A DNA stretch of 14,139 nucleotides from an uncultured Erysipelotrichaceae bacterium (lineage in GTDB: Bacteria > Bacillota_I > Bacilli_A > RFN20 > CAG-826), in NCBI GenBank assembly GCA_902791085.1, contig CADAUN010000017.1:1-14139 (forward strand), given 5' to 3'. Position 1 is the stretch's first letter. Every line of letters starts with the position of its first letter. The position numbers and the translations under genes were made by a program. Positions 8,601-14,139 of this stretch are shown piece by piece. The notes under the pieces are model-generated. The model was given only the letters and a program-made list of their open reading frames with translations, did not search any database and had not been told where the DNA came from.

Positions 8601-8651
8601 CATAATCTTACCCCGCAAGATTTCATCACCAAATTGAATTATCAACGCTGA
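5625..8651 (+). CDS. large membrane multidomain protein: degenerate GGDEF - GAF - PAS - degenerate GGDEF - degenerate EAL
   Basis: A 1008-residue membrane protein. Two membrane helices lie at ~17-43 and ~46-73. Residues ~140-275 look like a worn GGDEF fold; they retain the RVGIAIFP strand and a following L-x-x-EAK-x-x-L helix. Residues ~315-470 resemble a GAF domain (CCGFIRH start, SALFAPVSNQGKLYGFMYF end). Residues ~485-578 resemble a PAS domain carrying CYHALMGRDAPCEECP, a Cys-rich segment seen in many bacterial sensory proteins. Residues ~588-733 are a second GGDEF-like fold without the motif, and ~745-1003 an EAL-like fold. In the last, the EAL site reads HMGL, the Asn strand reads VINVSVS, the ELTE strand reads LSCDE, and the DDFG loop reads ARSYHPE, so phosphodiesterase activity is not expected. 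It is probably a ligand-binding or scaffold partner of the intact EAL protein. It is the last gene before the terminator. Confidence 0.85.
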   Translation: MSNTNRMNEKKTEKALKLAVIFIASAGFSAAMILTFALLSFLYRDNGVLLTVFLALLVFFVLIAGIGVVLLFDLYRRSLRETNEASKEFAEQLQNFELGRVRLSHANYRSDALNRLQSRINSALAARNENNRVQHQIQSSEIMTPEAMAPAVLNAINESTSYRSGVIAVKAYGSEVIPETIDEALLRTLRLQFHPSLVAKQEEGFYYAYLPSVPAMDELQEICRQFVAIFSPTVMEKEIDRITYYSARVGIAIFPFVAATQLMDEAKRQLDLNGHAVSISPSDAIPALPDPSFGLAPRRVIALATNERYMLDFRDADGYAQALKVVTDYMVYACREMHYDCCGFIRHEEKSNLFRILMEENIKGGKEGFALFATKNIIMDDQIAPLVDYCNKEAATFLNDVTMIPPEVGEILQSAGVSSALFAPVSNQGKLYGFMYFMSVQRKDDLTLADREAAEQTFAMTAAMLVSIQENENAIDAGNFAEALLSRHGRLSYVVNTETYRLLKISRLTEKNFPEAKIGDTCYHALMGRDAPCEECPLKLGTVKRVITQLGPSEQTLSVIRYRSSLKDAATILIEKPNLTSVSSNLFDASLGIYNAKALSNDIGREIRNRGTGYVVSLRLLNASEFSVHFPGESLDGLRQSLIRKVQDAGYGEFAYRYDENTLSFLLRSTSKNAMMYFVEQLAETAQSPVDVENGSFTPHYAYSAINYPTEASSNFEMMSMIKNELDRSAKVGNDFILEVGRSRFRKALRKDYIRQLLDLASKTNTIALSLNAIMETSTSHISGIHIHMGLRGFYQETISVQEFMPIAKEEGFITSFDEMVLQNVGRFLNNYGDTTLKTSGIRAYVINVSVSTVLSDSFLPFMKGFMPQHRFPKNSFFLALSCDEIAGHEDALRPVIAMLRPLGVRFLARSYHPEQTSSASLKNLGFEAVAISRDTLQNAILSQSSTSSFIWMVTEFEESGIIIVVNGVTSKDERDFCYDMAVPFYIDNREVHNLTPQDFITKLNYQR

Positions 8652-8654
8652 GTT

Positions 8655-8694
8655 AAAGAGGCAGTAAGATAGAATTGTTACCGCCTCTTTTTTT
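8655..8694 (+). terminator. rho-independent terminator of the six-gene operon
   Basis: The stem has a 13-base left arm at 8655-8667 (AAAGAGGCAGTAA) and a right arm at 8678-8690 (TTACCGCCTCTTT) with one A/C mismatch and a 10-base loop. The T run continues to 8694. It begins four bases after the TGA at 8649-8651. It closes the operon and separates it from the ATPase gene. Confidence 0.9.
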
Positions 8695-8782
8695 CGTTTG
8701 CCTTCAGTTTCAAAACGCCAAAAGAAGAAATAAATAGTTCTTTGATTCATTCTAACTGTCGTTTTGAATTAGAAGTTATCAC

Positions 8783-8816
8783 TTTAAAAAAATCAAAGTA
8801 CTTTGAAGAATTTAAA
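8783..8816. repeat. 34-bp direct repeat, upstream copy (flanks the AAA_14 ATPase gene)
   Basis: These 34 bases match 10234-10267 at 31 of 34 positions, in the same orientation. The copies bracket the ATPase gene. This copy contains the perfect 12-base palindrome CAAAGTACTTTG at 8794-8805; in the other copy one base differs (CAAAGCACTTTG). The sequence is AT-rich, so the palindrome-containing half carries most of the weight. Confidence 0.75.
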
Positions 8817-8817
8817 G

Positions 8818-8823
8818 TATAAT
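8818..8823 (+). promoter_or_regulatory. candidate -10 box (TATAAT) for the ATPase gene
   Basis: A consensus TATAAT lies 47 bases before the ATPase start codon. No good -35 hexamer sits 16-18 bases upstream; the CAAAGTACTTTG palindrome occupies that place. This could mean an activated or repressed promoter, or simply that the hexamer is a chance match in AT-rich DNA. Confidence 0.4.
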
Positions 8824-8855
8824 GATTAAAAACAAGAGATTCTGATGGAAGAAAA

Positions 8856-8861
8856 AGGAGG
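8856..8861 (+). promoter_or_regulatory. AGGAGG ribosome binding site of the ATPase gene
   Basis: A perfect AGGAGG (within AAGGAGGAG) with 9 bases to ATG 8871. It fixes the start and predicts efficient translation. Confidence 0.8.
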
Positions 8862-8870
8862 AGCAAATTC

Positions 8871-10214
8871 ATGAGAACGGTTGAGTTTCCAAGAACAGAT
8901 TATGTTTCACTTCTTAAAGAAAGGCGTTGGAACGGGCTCATAAAAATCATCACCGGTGCAAGAAGGGCGGGGAAATCTTATTTGTTAAATACTCTTTTTT
9001 ATCATGCGTTATTGGAAGAAGGAGTGAAGGAGAAAAACATCATTCGTTTTGCCTTTGATTCTGACGATGATATCGATCAGTTGGACTCCTTTTTCCCAGA
9101 AGAACCGACAAGAACTCCGCAAAAAGGCGGGACTTATTTGGTAAACGCCAAGAAATTTCGCGCTTTTATTCGTTCCCGAACAAACGAGAAAGAACCGTTT
9201 TATCTTTTGCTTGATGAAATCCAACAGCTCGACAACTTCGTCGGTACCCTTAATGGTTATTTGGGAAATGGCAATTTCGATGTTTATGTCACTGGCAGCA
9301 ATTCACATCTTCTTTCTTCCGATATTGCTACCACGTTCAAAGGCAGAGGCAGCTTGATTCATGTCTTTCCTCTTTCCTTTGCAGAATTTGTTGGGGCATT
9401 AGGCAAAAGCAAAGAAGAGGCATGGTCTCAATATATTGTCACCGGCTCCCTCCCCGTCGTCGCGAAAATGGTAACGGAGCAGGAACGAGAAGAATATTTA
9501 GCCTTGCTAGACGAAGAGACCTACCTAAAGGACATCATTTCTCATAACGGCATTGCTAAGACAGAAGAACTTGGCGAATGCTTTTCCATGTTCGCTTCTA
9601 TGATTGGTTCTCCAATGAATGTGAGCAAGATGATGGGGGCGTTTCAGGCCATCGAACACAAGAAAATCGCCCATCAAACCATTTCCTCCTATCTAGACTA
9701 TTTCCAAAATGCTTTTGTTTTGGAGAAGGCTCAACAATACGACATCAAGGGCAAGGGATATATTGAACAGCCGTTTAAGGTCTATTTCGAAGACGTGGGC
9801 GTAAGGAATGCTAGACTTGACTTCCGACAGATTGAAGAATCACATCTGATGGAAAACGTTATCTATAATGAGTTACGGAGGCGGAAATACCGTGTTGATA
9901 TCGGCCGCGTCAATGTTTTTGAAGACAGCGGTCGTTTTGATGCAAAAAACAGAAGCGTATATACGCGGAAGTCCTTGGAAGTGGACTTCATTGCCTCAAA
10001 AGGCGACGAAAAGCTTTATATTCAGTCTGCACTTTCCATCCCTGATGAAGCAAAGCGTGCGCAGGAAAAAAGATCGTTGCTCGCCATCGGGGATTCTTTT
10101 TCTAAAATTATCGTGACCAAAAATGGGCTGAAACCATTTCGAGATAACGACGGAATTCTCACCATTGACTTGTTCGATTTCCTGTTATGTCGCGATTTTA
10201 GAGAACTTCTCTAA
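8871..10214 (+). CDS. AAA_14/DUF4143-type ATPase
   Basis: A 447-residue cytoplasmic protein of the large family of stand-alone bacterial and archaeal P-loop ATPases with a C-terminal DUF4143 domain. The Walker A motif is GARRAGKS (29-36), Walker B is YLLLDE (111-116) followed by IQ, and a sensor-like TGSNSHLLS (141-149) precedes KGRGS with Arg159. The link PLSFAEF (167-173) is typical of the family. The C-terminal part has EN-x-x-YNEL (328-335), EVDFI (370-374) and LYIQSA (382-387), the region of a restriction-endonuclease-like fold in DUF4143; the usual EVDF signature is present. Length is normal for the family. No partner gene is adjacent. The family is often multicopy and spread horizontally; its cellular role is not established. 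The flanking repeats fit insertion or duplication of this gene as a unit. Confidence 0.88.
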   Translation: MRTVEFPRTDYVSLLKERRWNGLIKIITGARRAGKSYLLNTLFYHALLEEGVKEKNIIRFAFDSDDDIDQLDSFFPEEPTRTPQKGGTYLVNAKKFRAFIRSRTNEKEPFYLLLDEIQQLDNFVGTLNGYLGNGNFDVYVTGSNSHLLSSDIATTFKGRGSLIHVFPLSFAEFVGALGKSKEEAWSQYIVTGSLPVVAKMVTEQEREEYLALLDEETYLKDIISHNGIAKTEELGECFSMFASMIGSPMNVSKMMGAFQAIEHKKIAHQTISSYLDYFQNAFVLEKAQQYDIKGKGYIEQPFKVYFEDVGVRNARLDFRQIEESHLMENVIYNELRRRKYRVDIGRVNVFEDSGRFDAKNRSVYTRKSLEVDFIASKGDEKLYIQSALSIPDEAKRAQEKRSLLAIGDSFSKIIVTKNGLKPFRDNDGILTIDLFDFLLCRDFRELL

Positions 10215-10231
10215 AGTTTCTTTCAATTTTT
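10197..10231 (+). terminator. weak candidate terminator at the end of the ATPase gene
   Basis: TTTAGAG (10197-10203) pairs with CTCTAAA (10209-10215) around a five-base loop, spanning the stop codon. The following bases to 10231 are T-rich but interrupted by C and A. The hairpin is AT-rich and the T tract is poor, so the call is tentative. Confidence 0.3.
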
Positions 10232-10233
10232 AG

Positions 10234-10267
10234 TTTAAAAAACGCAAAGCACTTTGAAGAATTTAAA
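10234..10267. repeat. 34-bp direct repeat, downstream copy
   Basis: Same orientation as 8783-8816, with 3 differences in 34. After the repeat the upstream copy continues GTATAATGA, whereas this copy continues ATGA, so the five bases that complete the TATAAT box are absent here. The downstream copy is therefore not an equivalent promoter. Confidence 0.75.
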
Positions 10268-10373
10268 ATGAGTTCTATTTTTCTTTGCTCGATTGCTTTT
10301 AGAAAATTGCGTTTGATCCAAAGAACGTTTTGATTTTTCTCTTCAAGACTAGCGTCAAAAAATAATTCCTAAC

Positions 10374-10429
10374 ATCAAATTATCGTTCGCATTCGCACAC
10401 ATGTGTGATTTTGCGAACGATAATTCGAT
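10374..10429. repeat. concentric interrupted palindrome
   Basis: The outer arms AATTATCGTTCGCA (10378-10391) and TGCGAACGATAATT (10412-10425) are perfect reverse complements. The centre is a perfect 12-base palindrome CACACATGTGTG (10396-10407) on the same axis. Only the four-base joints (10392-10395 and 10408-10411) are unpaired. Beyond one mismatch the symmetry continues three more bases each side. No T run follows, so it does not look like a terminator. Candidate roles are a binding site for a dimeric or tetrameric regulator, a recombination or replication site, or a remnant of a palindromic mobile element. Confidence 0.85.
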
Positions 10430-10613
10430 AAGTTCATGTTCGTTTGGAATTAGATTAAAAGTAAATAATAGTCTCCTGAACAAATGCATCGTGTTACGGA
10501 TGCGGTTTCTCTCTTTGAAACGTATATGATGTCATCTCTCTTCTCTTTCTCTTGCATCAAACCTTCTTTTCGTTTATTCTATCGGGCTCGCAAGAGCGGG
10601 AAGAACGTATACC

Positions 10614-11063
10614 ATGACACGACAGGATTTCATGCTAGAAGCAATAGAAGAAGCCAAGAAGGGCATCCTTTCAAAGGAAGGAGGGCCTTTTGGGGCCGTC
10701 GTTGTAAAAGATGGCAAGATTGTTGGCAGGGGACATAATGAAGTGATTAAGGAGCAAGATCCAACATGTCACGGCGAAGTCATGGCGATTCATGATGCCT
10801 GTCATCATTTAGGAACGTTTGATTTATCCGGTTGCGACATCTATACCACGAGCTATCCCTGCCCGATGTGTTTAGGGGCGATTATGTGGGCCAATATTGG
10901 TCATGTTTATTATGCTTGCAACACGATTGATGCAGAGCGCATCGGGTTCCGCGACAAGCAATTCTATGAAAGTCAACATGGCTTGGTGTTTCGAGAATTA
11001 GAACGAACCGAGGGGCAAAAATTATTCGCAGAATATCAAAAAGGCGACCACGAGATGTATTAA
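10614..11063 (+). CDS. GuaD-like guanine/nucleoside deaminase
   Basis: A 149-residue zinc-dependent deaminase of the cytidine-deaminase fold, acting in the cytoplasm on a purine base or nucleoside. Zinc ligands and the catalytic acid are visible: CHGE (His53, Glu55) and PCPMC (Cys83, Cys86). The flanking segments GGPFGAVVVKDG (23-34), QDPT (48-51) and DAERIGFRDKQFY (106-118) follow the arrangement of Bacillus GuaD. Length is slightly short of GuaD (about 156 residues) and the C-terminal tail differs, so the exact substrate (guanine, or another purine or pyrimidine) is not settled. The ATG at 10614 aligns with the GuaD start; a weak GGGAAG ribosome site lies upstream. The end of the gene forms the left arm of the terminator shared with the convergent gene. 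It stands alone, with no other purine-salvage gene beside it. Confidence 0.85.
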   Translation: MTRQDFMLEAIEEAKKGILSKEGGPFGAVVVKDGKIVGRGHNEVIKEQDPTCHGEVMAIHDACHHLGTFDLSGCDIYTTSYPCPMCLGAIMWANIGHVYYACNTIDAERIGFRDKQFYESQHGLVFRELERTEGQKLFAEYQKGDHEMY

Positions 11064-11074
11064 GATCGCCTTTT
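11039..11074. terminator. bidirectional terminator between convergent genes
   Basis: AAAAGGCGA (11039-11047) pairs with TCGCCTTTT (11066-11074) around an 18-base loop containing the deaminase stop codon. A run of A on the left and of T on the right gives a U tract on both strands, so it can stop the deaminase transcript and the transcript of the long minus-strand gene, whose stop is at 11131-11133. The large loop and short T run make it of moderate strength. Confidence 0.65.
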
Positions 11075-11130
11075 CTTGTCCGTATCAACATCCATGCATC
11101 ATGGTTTGAGCGGCATTTCATGGTTTGTCT

Positions 11131-14100
11131 CTAATTTGATGCTGGAATGGTTTGAGGGACATTAACCGTTAAAGTTACATAGGTATTATTGGTCGGATCC
11201 GTCAGTAAAGAAACGACAATATTGTTGCCAATTTGGGTGGCGGTTACTTGAACTTCGACATCGCCTTTGACAGAAACGCGATAACCAGTTAAGACATAAT
11301 AATAGGTATTTTGATCCTCATCGTGGTTATAGGCATAAGTAGAATCTACGGTTACTGTGACTGTCTTTCCATTGATATAAACGTTTTTGACGATGGCCTC
11401 TGTATGCCACCCATCTGCCCCAGGTTCAAATTCCACGTCTGCGTCACCCCAGCCATCCGTGGCTTCCCCATCATTGATTTGGGTCGTTTGATTTCCATTG
11501 TTGTCTTGTTTATAAACAGTCTTCGTTTCTTCGTCAGTTGAAGTGTTGTAATCCAAGATCGTTTGCGATTTTTCCGTTTCGGTGACGAGCGAGACGTAAG
11601 TTTCAGTGGTTATGATGGTCCCGTTTCCCGTTAAAGTAACAGAATTCCCAATAAAACAGGCGGAGATACCCGTGCTTGATGCAGACGTATAAGCGATGGT
11701 CGAATCGGTTCTAGAGATGGACAAAGTACCGCTATAAGTGGAAGCGGATAAGGTAAGGCCGGCGCCTTCACTCGCCGTCACCGTAGTAGAAGTAGAATCG
11801 ACGAAAGATACTCCGTTAGGGAAAGAATATTCGTAAGTGTTCGTCGTTTTGATTTCGTTAATGGTGGTGCGATCGGTGCGTTGTGCGTTAGCGCCGATAT
11901 CCAAATACATCAAATAAGCACCAGTCCCGCCGTCGACGGATCCTAAAGCGTATTCTCCTTCGTTAACCGGAACTTCAAAATAATAAACGGCATTTTTGGT
12001 TAAACTTCTTTGTTTTTTAATCCACGCCGTATCGAAATAAGAAGTGTAACCGGCTGGAGCGCTAGTCGTAGTGGCGGATAGTTCATCCTCAGTCATTGGC
12101 GTTCTGGTGCCGATTTTGCATTTTGTACTCTTTCCATCAATGGTGCGGAACCAATAAGGAGAAGAGAAAGTGCCATCCGTATATTGATAAACATAAGCGT
12201 AATGCTTTCCTGCCGTCATATCGGCCGTGTAACGATAAATCTTGCTGATTTCTTTGATGTCATCGATAGAATTGCTATTATCACGGAAGATACGGTGCAA
12301 CGAGAAGAAGGAATCGTTACCATCATAATAAGTGCCGGCAAAGAAATTAATATATCCTTTATCGCGAAGTTGGAAGTCAATCGCGTCTTCCGGCAACTCA
12401 TATTGGGAATACTCTTTTCCATTAATGGAAGCATAAGGAACTGTGATTAGATGATTCTTTGAGATACTGGCATTCATAAAATGGAGGCCATAGAGGCGAC
12501 TGTCGCTATTGTTTTGCGTCAGTACCTTTTGCAGAGAACTTAGAGAGTCCGTAAACTTGCTGTAGCCGCTGATTTCTGCCGTCGTGAGCTTATGACTCCC
12601 CTTTGCATTAATGGAATAGACGTTCGTGCCGGCAAGAGTACTGGATGTACTCGTGAAACCACTGTTGCCAAGATTTCTTCCATTGTTGTCCGAAATCGGA
12701 TAGTAGGAAACACGGATATCAGCCTTAATGCCACTGTCTTCGTAAGCTCCAGAGACAACGTATCCAGTATTTTTGGTTGAAACTTTTGAAGTTGAGGTGG
12801 CATCAAAGCTTAATGGGTAGTAGGTGCTTTGTGTGGTATATGTTGCGTCTATATTAGAGGCGGTATAATTCGTGTTAGATGAAAGATTGATTGTTCGATC
12901 TACATTTACAAGTATTGAGTTCGTCGTAAAAGTGTAGCTTGTAGGGTTGCTGGAGTAGTATTCATAGTATTCATATCGATACGCGTAAGCGCCATATTGA
13001 TCAAGATCAAGATACCAAGTTACACCACCATATTCAGCAACTAAATAATTACCGTTCTTCTTAAAAGCGGCGGTATTTATGCCGGGAGAAAAAGCAACGT
13101 ATGAACCATAATTTGAAGATGAGGGTGAATTTAAGACGAGATAAGCTGCTTTTCCATTGATGATTGTGTAAAAATATCCGTTACTATCGGTATAGAATTT
13201 CGCAGCAGACGAAGAGCTTCTGGTACTCGATGGGCTTCCGTTATTTATTGAGAGATAATAAGAAGAATAATAAGAAGAATAGCCGATAGTGTATTGTGTT
13301 TGCGTGATTTGCCCCGTCTTGCTCAAAAGCCACCGTCCTGGAAAGTACGATAAATAATTTCCCTTTGAAGAATTTAATGTGCCGTCGTTAGAATAATGCC
13401 ATGTGGTTTGAGCGGTGGAAGAAGTACTTAATGTTCCGTTGTCGTCGTAAAGATAGATTTTTGCGAAGTTGTGGTAAGGATCCAGAGTGTATATAACATC
13501 GTTTTCAAAATACCAAACAGTGTTCCCATTGGAAGAGGACGTGCTATTGTTTAGCCCCGTTTTTCCCAAAGCAAGATAATTCCCATTCCCATCCGAAATC
13601 GTTTGAGGCGTTGTGCCGTTAGGGCTAGTAGGAGCCGTGATGTTTTGTGTTAGAGGAGCTGTATGGGTTGCCTCGCCAGAAAGATAGAGGAATTGTGAAG
13701 TATTCTGCCGTTGGACAAAAGAATATTGTGCGGTTGTATTGCCGCCATCGTTTTCGCTGTTGTAAGAATCATAGCCCTTCCCCCCATCTGTCCAAGATAC
13801 GCGGGAGGGAACATTTGTTTCGCTCACTGTGCTTTGACTCGGAATGGCATTTCCAGACGCATCAAAGGAAAGCGAAACATTTTCTTTGGAGGAATATTGA
13901 TAAATTGTGGAATTCTCATAAAGAGGCTTGATGTGGTCGTACATCGATTTCATGTCGATGGATCCGCCCCAACCGGTATCGCTACCACTGCCAGACTCAG
14001 ATTTTGTTCCTGTCACCGGGGTAGAAGCTTGCAATGTGATTTCTTTGTTAAAAAGACTGGAACGAAACGCTTTTTCACAATAGCCAACCGAGGTATAGTC

Positions 14101-14139
14101 TGAAACGTTTTGAGTGTAATTTCCAAAAGCGGTTGCGCC
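11131..14139 (-). CDS. large secreted or surface protein, N-terminus beyond the window (partial)
   Basis: At least 1002 residues; the frame stays open to the last base of the window on the minus strand, so the true start and any signal peptide are missing. A TTG at 14034 is in frame but sits in continuous coding sequence. The protein is rich in Ser, Thr, Asn, Tyr and Gly, with very little Cys and no internal membrane helix, as expected for an extracellular protein. A Gly/Ser linker lies near 13970-14010. A region at ~12925-13602 repeats short units such as GNYLALG, KGNYLSY, AAYLVLN and GNYLVAE spaced with W and Y, suggesting a beta-trefoil-like or other repeat-beta fold. The later part has FFSLHRIFRD, YYFEVPVNEGEYALG and YLDIGANAQ, then beta-rich Thr/Val sequence. 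The C-terminus ends PQTIPASN with no LPxTG motif or membrane anchor. I do not recognise a named family; an adhesin or fibre role is an inference. Confidence 0.8.
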   Translation of the reverse strand, partial: GATAFGNYTQNVSDYTSVGYCEKAFRSSLFNKEITLQASTPVTGTKSESGSGSDTGWGGSIDMKSMYDHIKPLYENSTIYQYSSKENVSLSFDASGNAIPSQSTVSETNVPSRVSWTDGGKGYDSYNSENDGGNTTAQYSFVQRQNTSQFLYLSGEATHTAPLTQNITAPTSPNGTTPQTISDGNGNYLALGKTGLNNSTSSSNGNTVWYFENDVIYTLDPYHNFAKIYLYDDNGTLSTSSTAQTTWHYSNDGTLNSSKGNYLSYFPGRWLLSKTGQITQTQYTIGYSSYYSSYYLSINNGSPSSTRSSSSAAKFYTDSNGYFYTIINGKAAYLVLNSPSSSNYGSYVAFSPGINTAAFKKNGNYLVAEYGGVTWYLDLDQYGAYAYRYEYYEYYSSNPTSYTFTTNSILVNVDRTINLSSNTNYTASNIDATYTTQSTYYPLSFDATSTSKVSTKNTGYVVSGAYEDSGIKADIRVSYYPISDNNGRNLGNSGFTSTSSTLAGTNVYSINAKGSHKLTTAEISGYSKFTDSLSSLQKVLTQNNSDSRLYGLHFMNASISKNHLITVPYASINGKEYSQYELPEDAIDFQLRDKGYINFFAGTYYDGNDSFFSLHRIFRDNSNSIDDIKEISKIYRYTADMTAGKHYAYVYQYTDGTFSSPYWFRTIDGKSTKCKIGTRTPMTEDELSATTTSAPAGYTSYFDTAWIKKQRSLTKNAVYYFEVPVNEGEYALGSVDGGTGAYLMYLDIGANAQRTDRTTINEIKTTNTYEYSFPNGVSFVDSTSTTVTASEGAGLTLSASTYSGTLSISRTDSTIAYTSASSTGISACFIGNSVTLTGNGTIITTETYVSLVTETEKSQTILDYNTSTDEETKTVYKQDNNGNQTTQINDGEATDGWGDADVEFEPGADGWHTEAIVKNVYINGKTVTVTVDSTYAYNHDEDQNTYYYVLTGYRVSVKGDVEVQVTATQIGNNIVVSLLTDPTNNTYVTLTVNVPQTIPASN
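12956..12973. repeat. 9-bp in-frame tandem repeat in the surface protein
   Basis: TAGTATTCA occurs twice head to tail, giving a YEYYEYY segment on the minus strand. Changes in copy number by slippage would keep the reading frame. Confidence 0.8.
13255..13278. repeat. 12-bp in-frame tandem repeat in the surface protein
   Basis: ATAATAAGAAGA occurs twice head to tail, encoding a repeated SSYY unit on the minus strand. The unit is a multiple of three, so slippage would lengthen or shorten the protein without a frameshift. Confidence 0.85.

Larger units (their letters stand above)
10216..10613. other. gene-free stretch between ATPase and deaminase genes
   Basis: About 400 bases with no convincing gene; the open frame beginning at 10484 overlaps the deaminase out of frame and shows no family features. 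The stretch holds the second 34-bp repeat copy (10234-10267), the concentric palindrome (10374-10429), and TCGTTTGGAATTAGA (10440-10454), which matches 8759-8773 at 14 of 15 bases. A very weak promoter for the deaminase may be TTGGAA (10444-10449) with AATAGT 17 bases later (10467-10472). No tRNA or recognised riboswitch was seen. Confidence 0.6.

Noticed and set aside
1..8694. Restriction or other defence island
   Set aside because: The McrB/DUF2357-like pair hints at it, but no nuclease domain is visible and the coupled genes are signalling and export types.
8433..8750. Minus-strand open frame of 105 codons crossing the operon terminator
   Set aside because: It reads antisense through the terminator hairpin and the end of a clear gene, with no ribosome site or family feature.
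10374..10429. Palindrome as a transcription terminator, CRISPR repeat or LexA box
   Set aside because: No T tract follows it, there is only one copy in the window, and the arms do not show the CGAAC-N4-GTTCG arrangement of a Bacillus LexA site.
10484..10738. Open frame just upstream of and overlapping the deaminase
   Set aside because: It overlaps the deaminase in another frame, has Arg/Lys-rich low-quality sequence and no similarity I recognise.
11131..14034. TTG at 14034 as start of the surface protein
   Set aside because: The frame continues without a stop for 35 more codons to the window edge, there is no visible ribosome site, and a surface protein would need a signal peptide, which the sequence after the TTG lacks.
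13711..14103. Plus-strand open frame of 130 codons in the surface protein gene
   Set aside because: It is antisense to a continuous coding frame; its Cys/Ile/Arg-rich sequence looks like a shadow.

Overview
The window reads as ordinary bacterial DNA of moderately low GC from a Bacillota-like lineage. It shows AGGAGG-type ribosome binding sites, tightly packed genes with ATGA stop/start overlaps, a SipW/ER-type signal peptidase and a large Ser/Thr/Asn/Tyr-rich surface-type protein. TGA works as a stop codon and Trp is TGG, so this is code 11, not the mycoplasma code 4. An uncultured gut Bacilli-type host (Erysipelotrichales or RF39-like) is my guess from protein style and is not proven.

Region 1 (1-8694) is one plus-strand, translationally coupled operon of at least six genes. 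It begins outside the window and ends at a strong hairpin terminator (8655-8694). In order: the C-terminal end of a probable McrB-like AAA+ ATPase; a DUF2357-like partner with a coiled-coil, Pro-rich and basic tail in place of the usual nuclease; a SipW-type signal peptidase I; a membrane-anchored degenerate-GGDEF/intact-EAL c-di-GMP phosphodiesterase; a soluble MTA/SAH-nucleosidase-fold protein whose catalytic residues look lost; and a 1008-residue membrane protein built as degenerate GGDEF, GAF, PAS, degenerate GGDEF, degenerate EAL. The set suggests a membrane-associated c-di-nucleotide signalling and protein-processing module with one live enzyme (the EAL) and two nucleotide-binding-fold proteins that look like sensors or scaffolds. 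This is the most unusual content of the window.

Region 2 (8695-10613) holds a stand-alone AAA_14/DUF4143-type ATPase gene with its own -10 box and Shine-Dalgarno. It is flanked on both sides by a 34-bp direct repeat (31/34 identical). A 399-bp gene-free stretch follows, containing a striking concentric interrupted palindrome centred at 10401/10402.

Region 3 (10614-14139) has a GuaD-like purine/nucleoside deaminase on the plus strand, converging on a very long minus-strand gene for a secreted or surface protein. That gene runs off the right edge of the window, so its N-terminus and signal peptide are missing. The convergent pair appears to share a bidirectional terminator that starts inside the end of the deaminase gene. 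The surface protein contains short in-frame tandem repeats and a YL/W-rich region that may be beta-trefoil-like.
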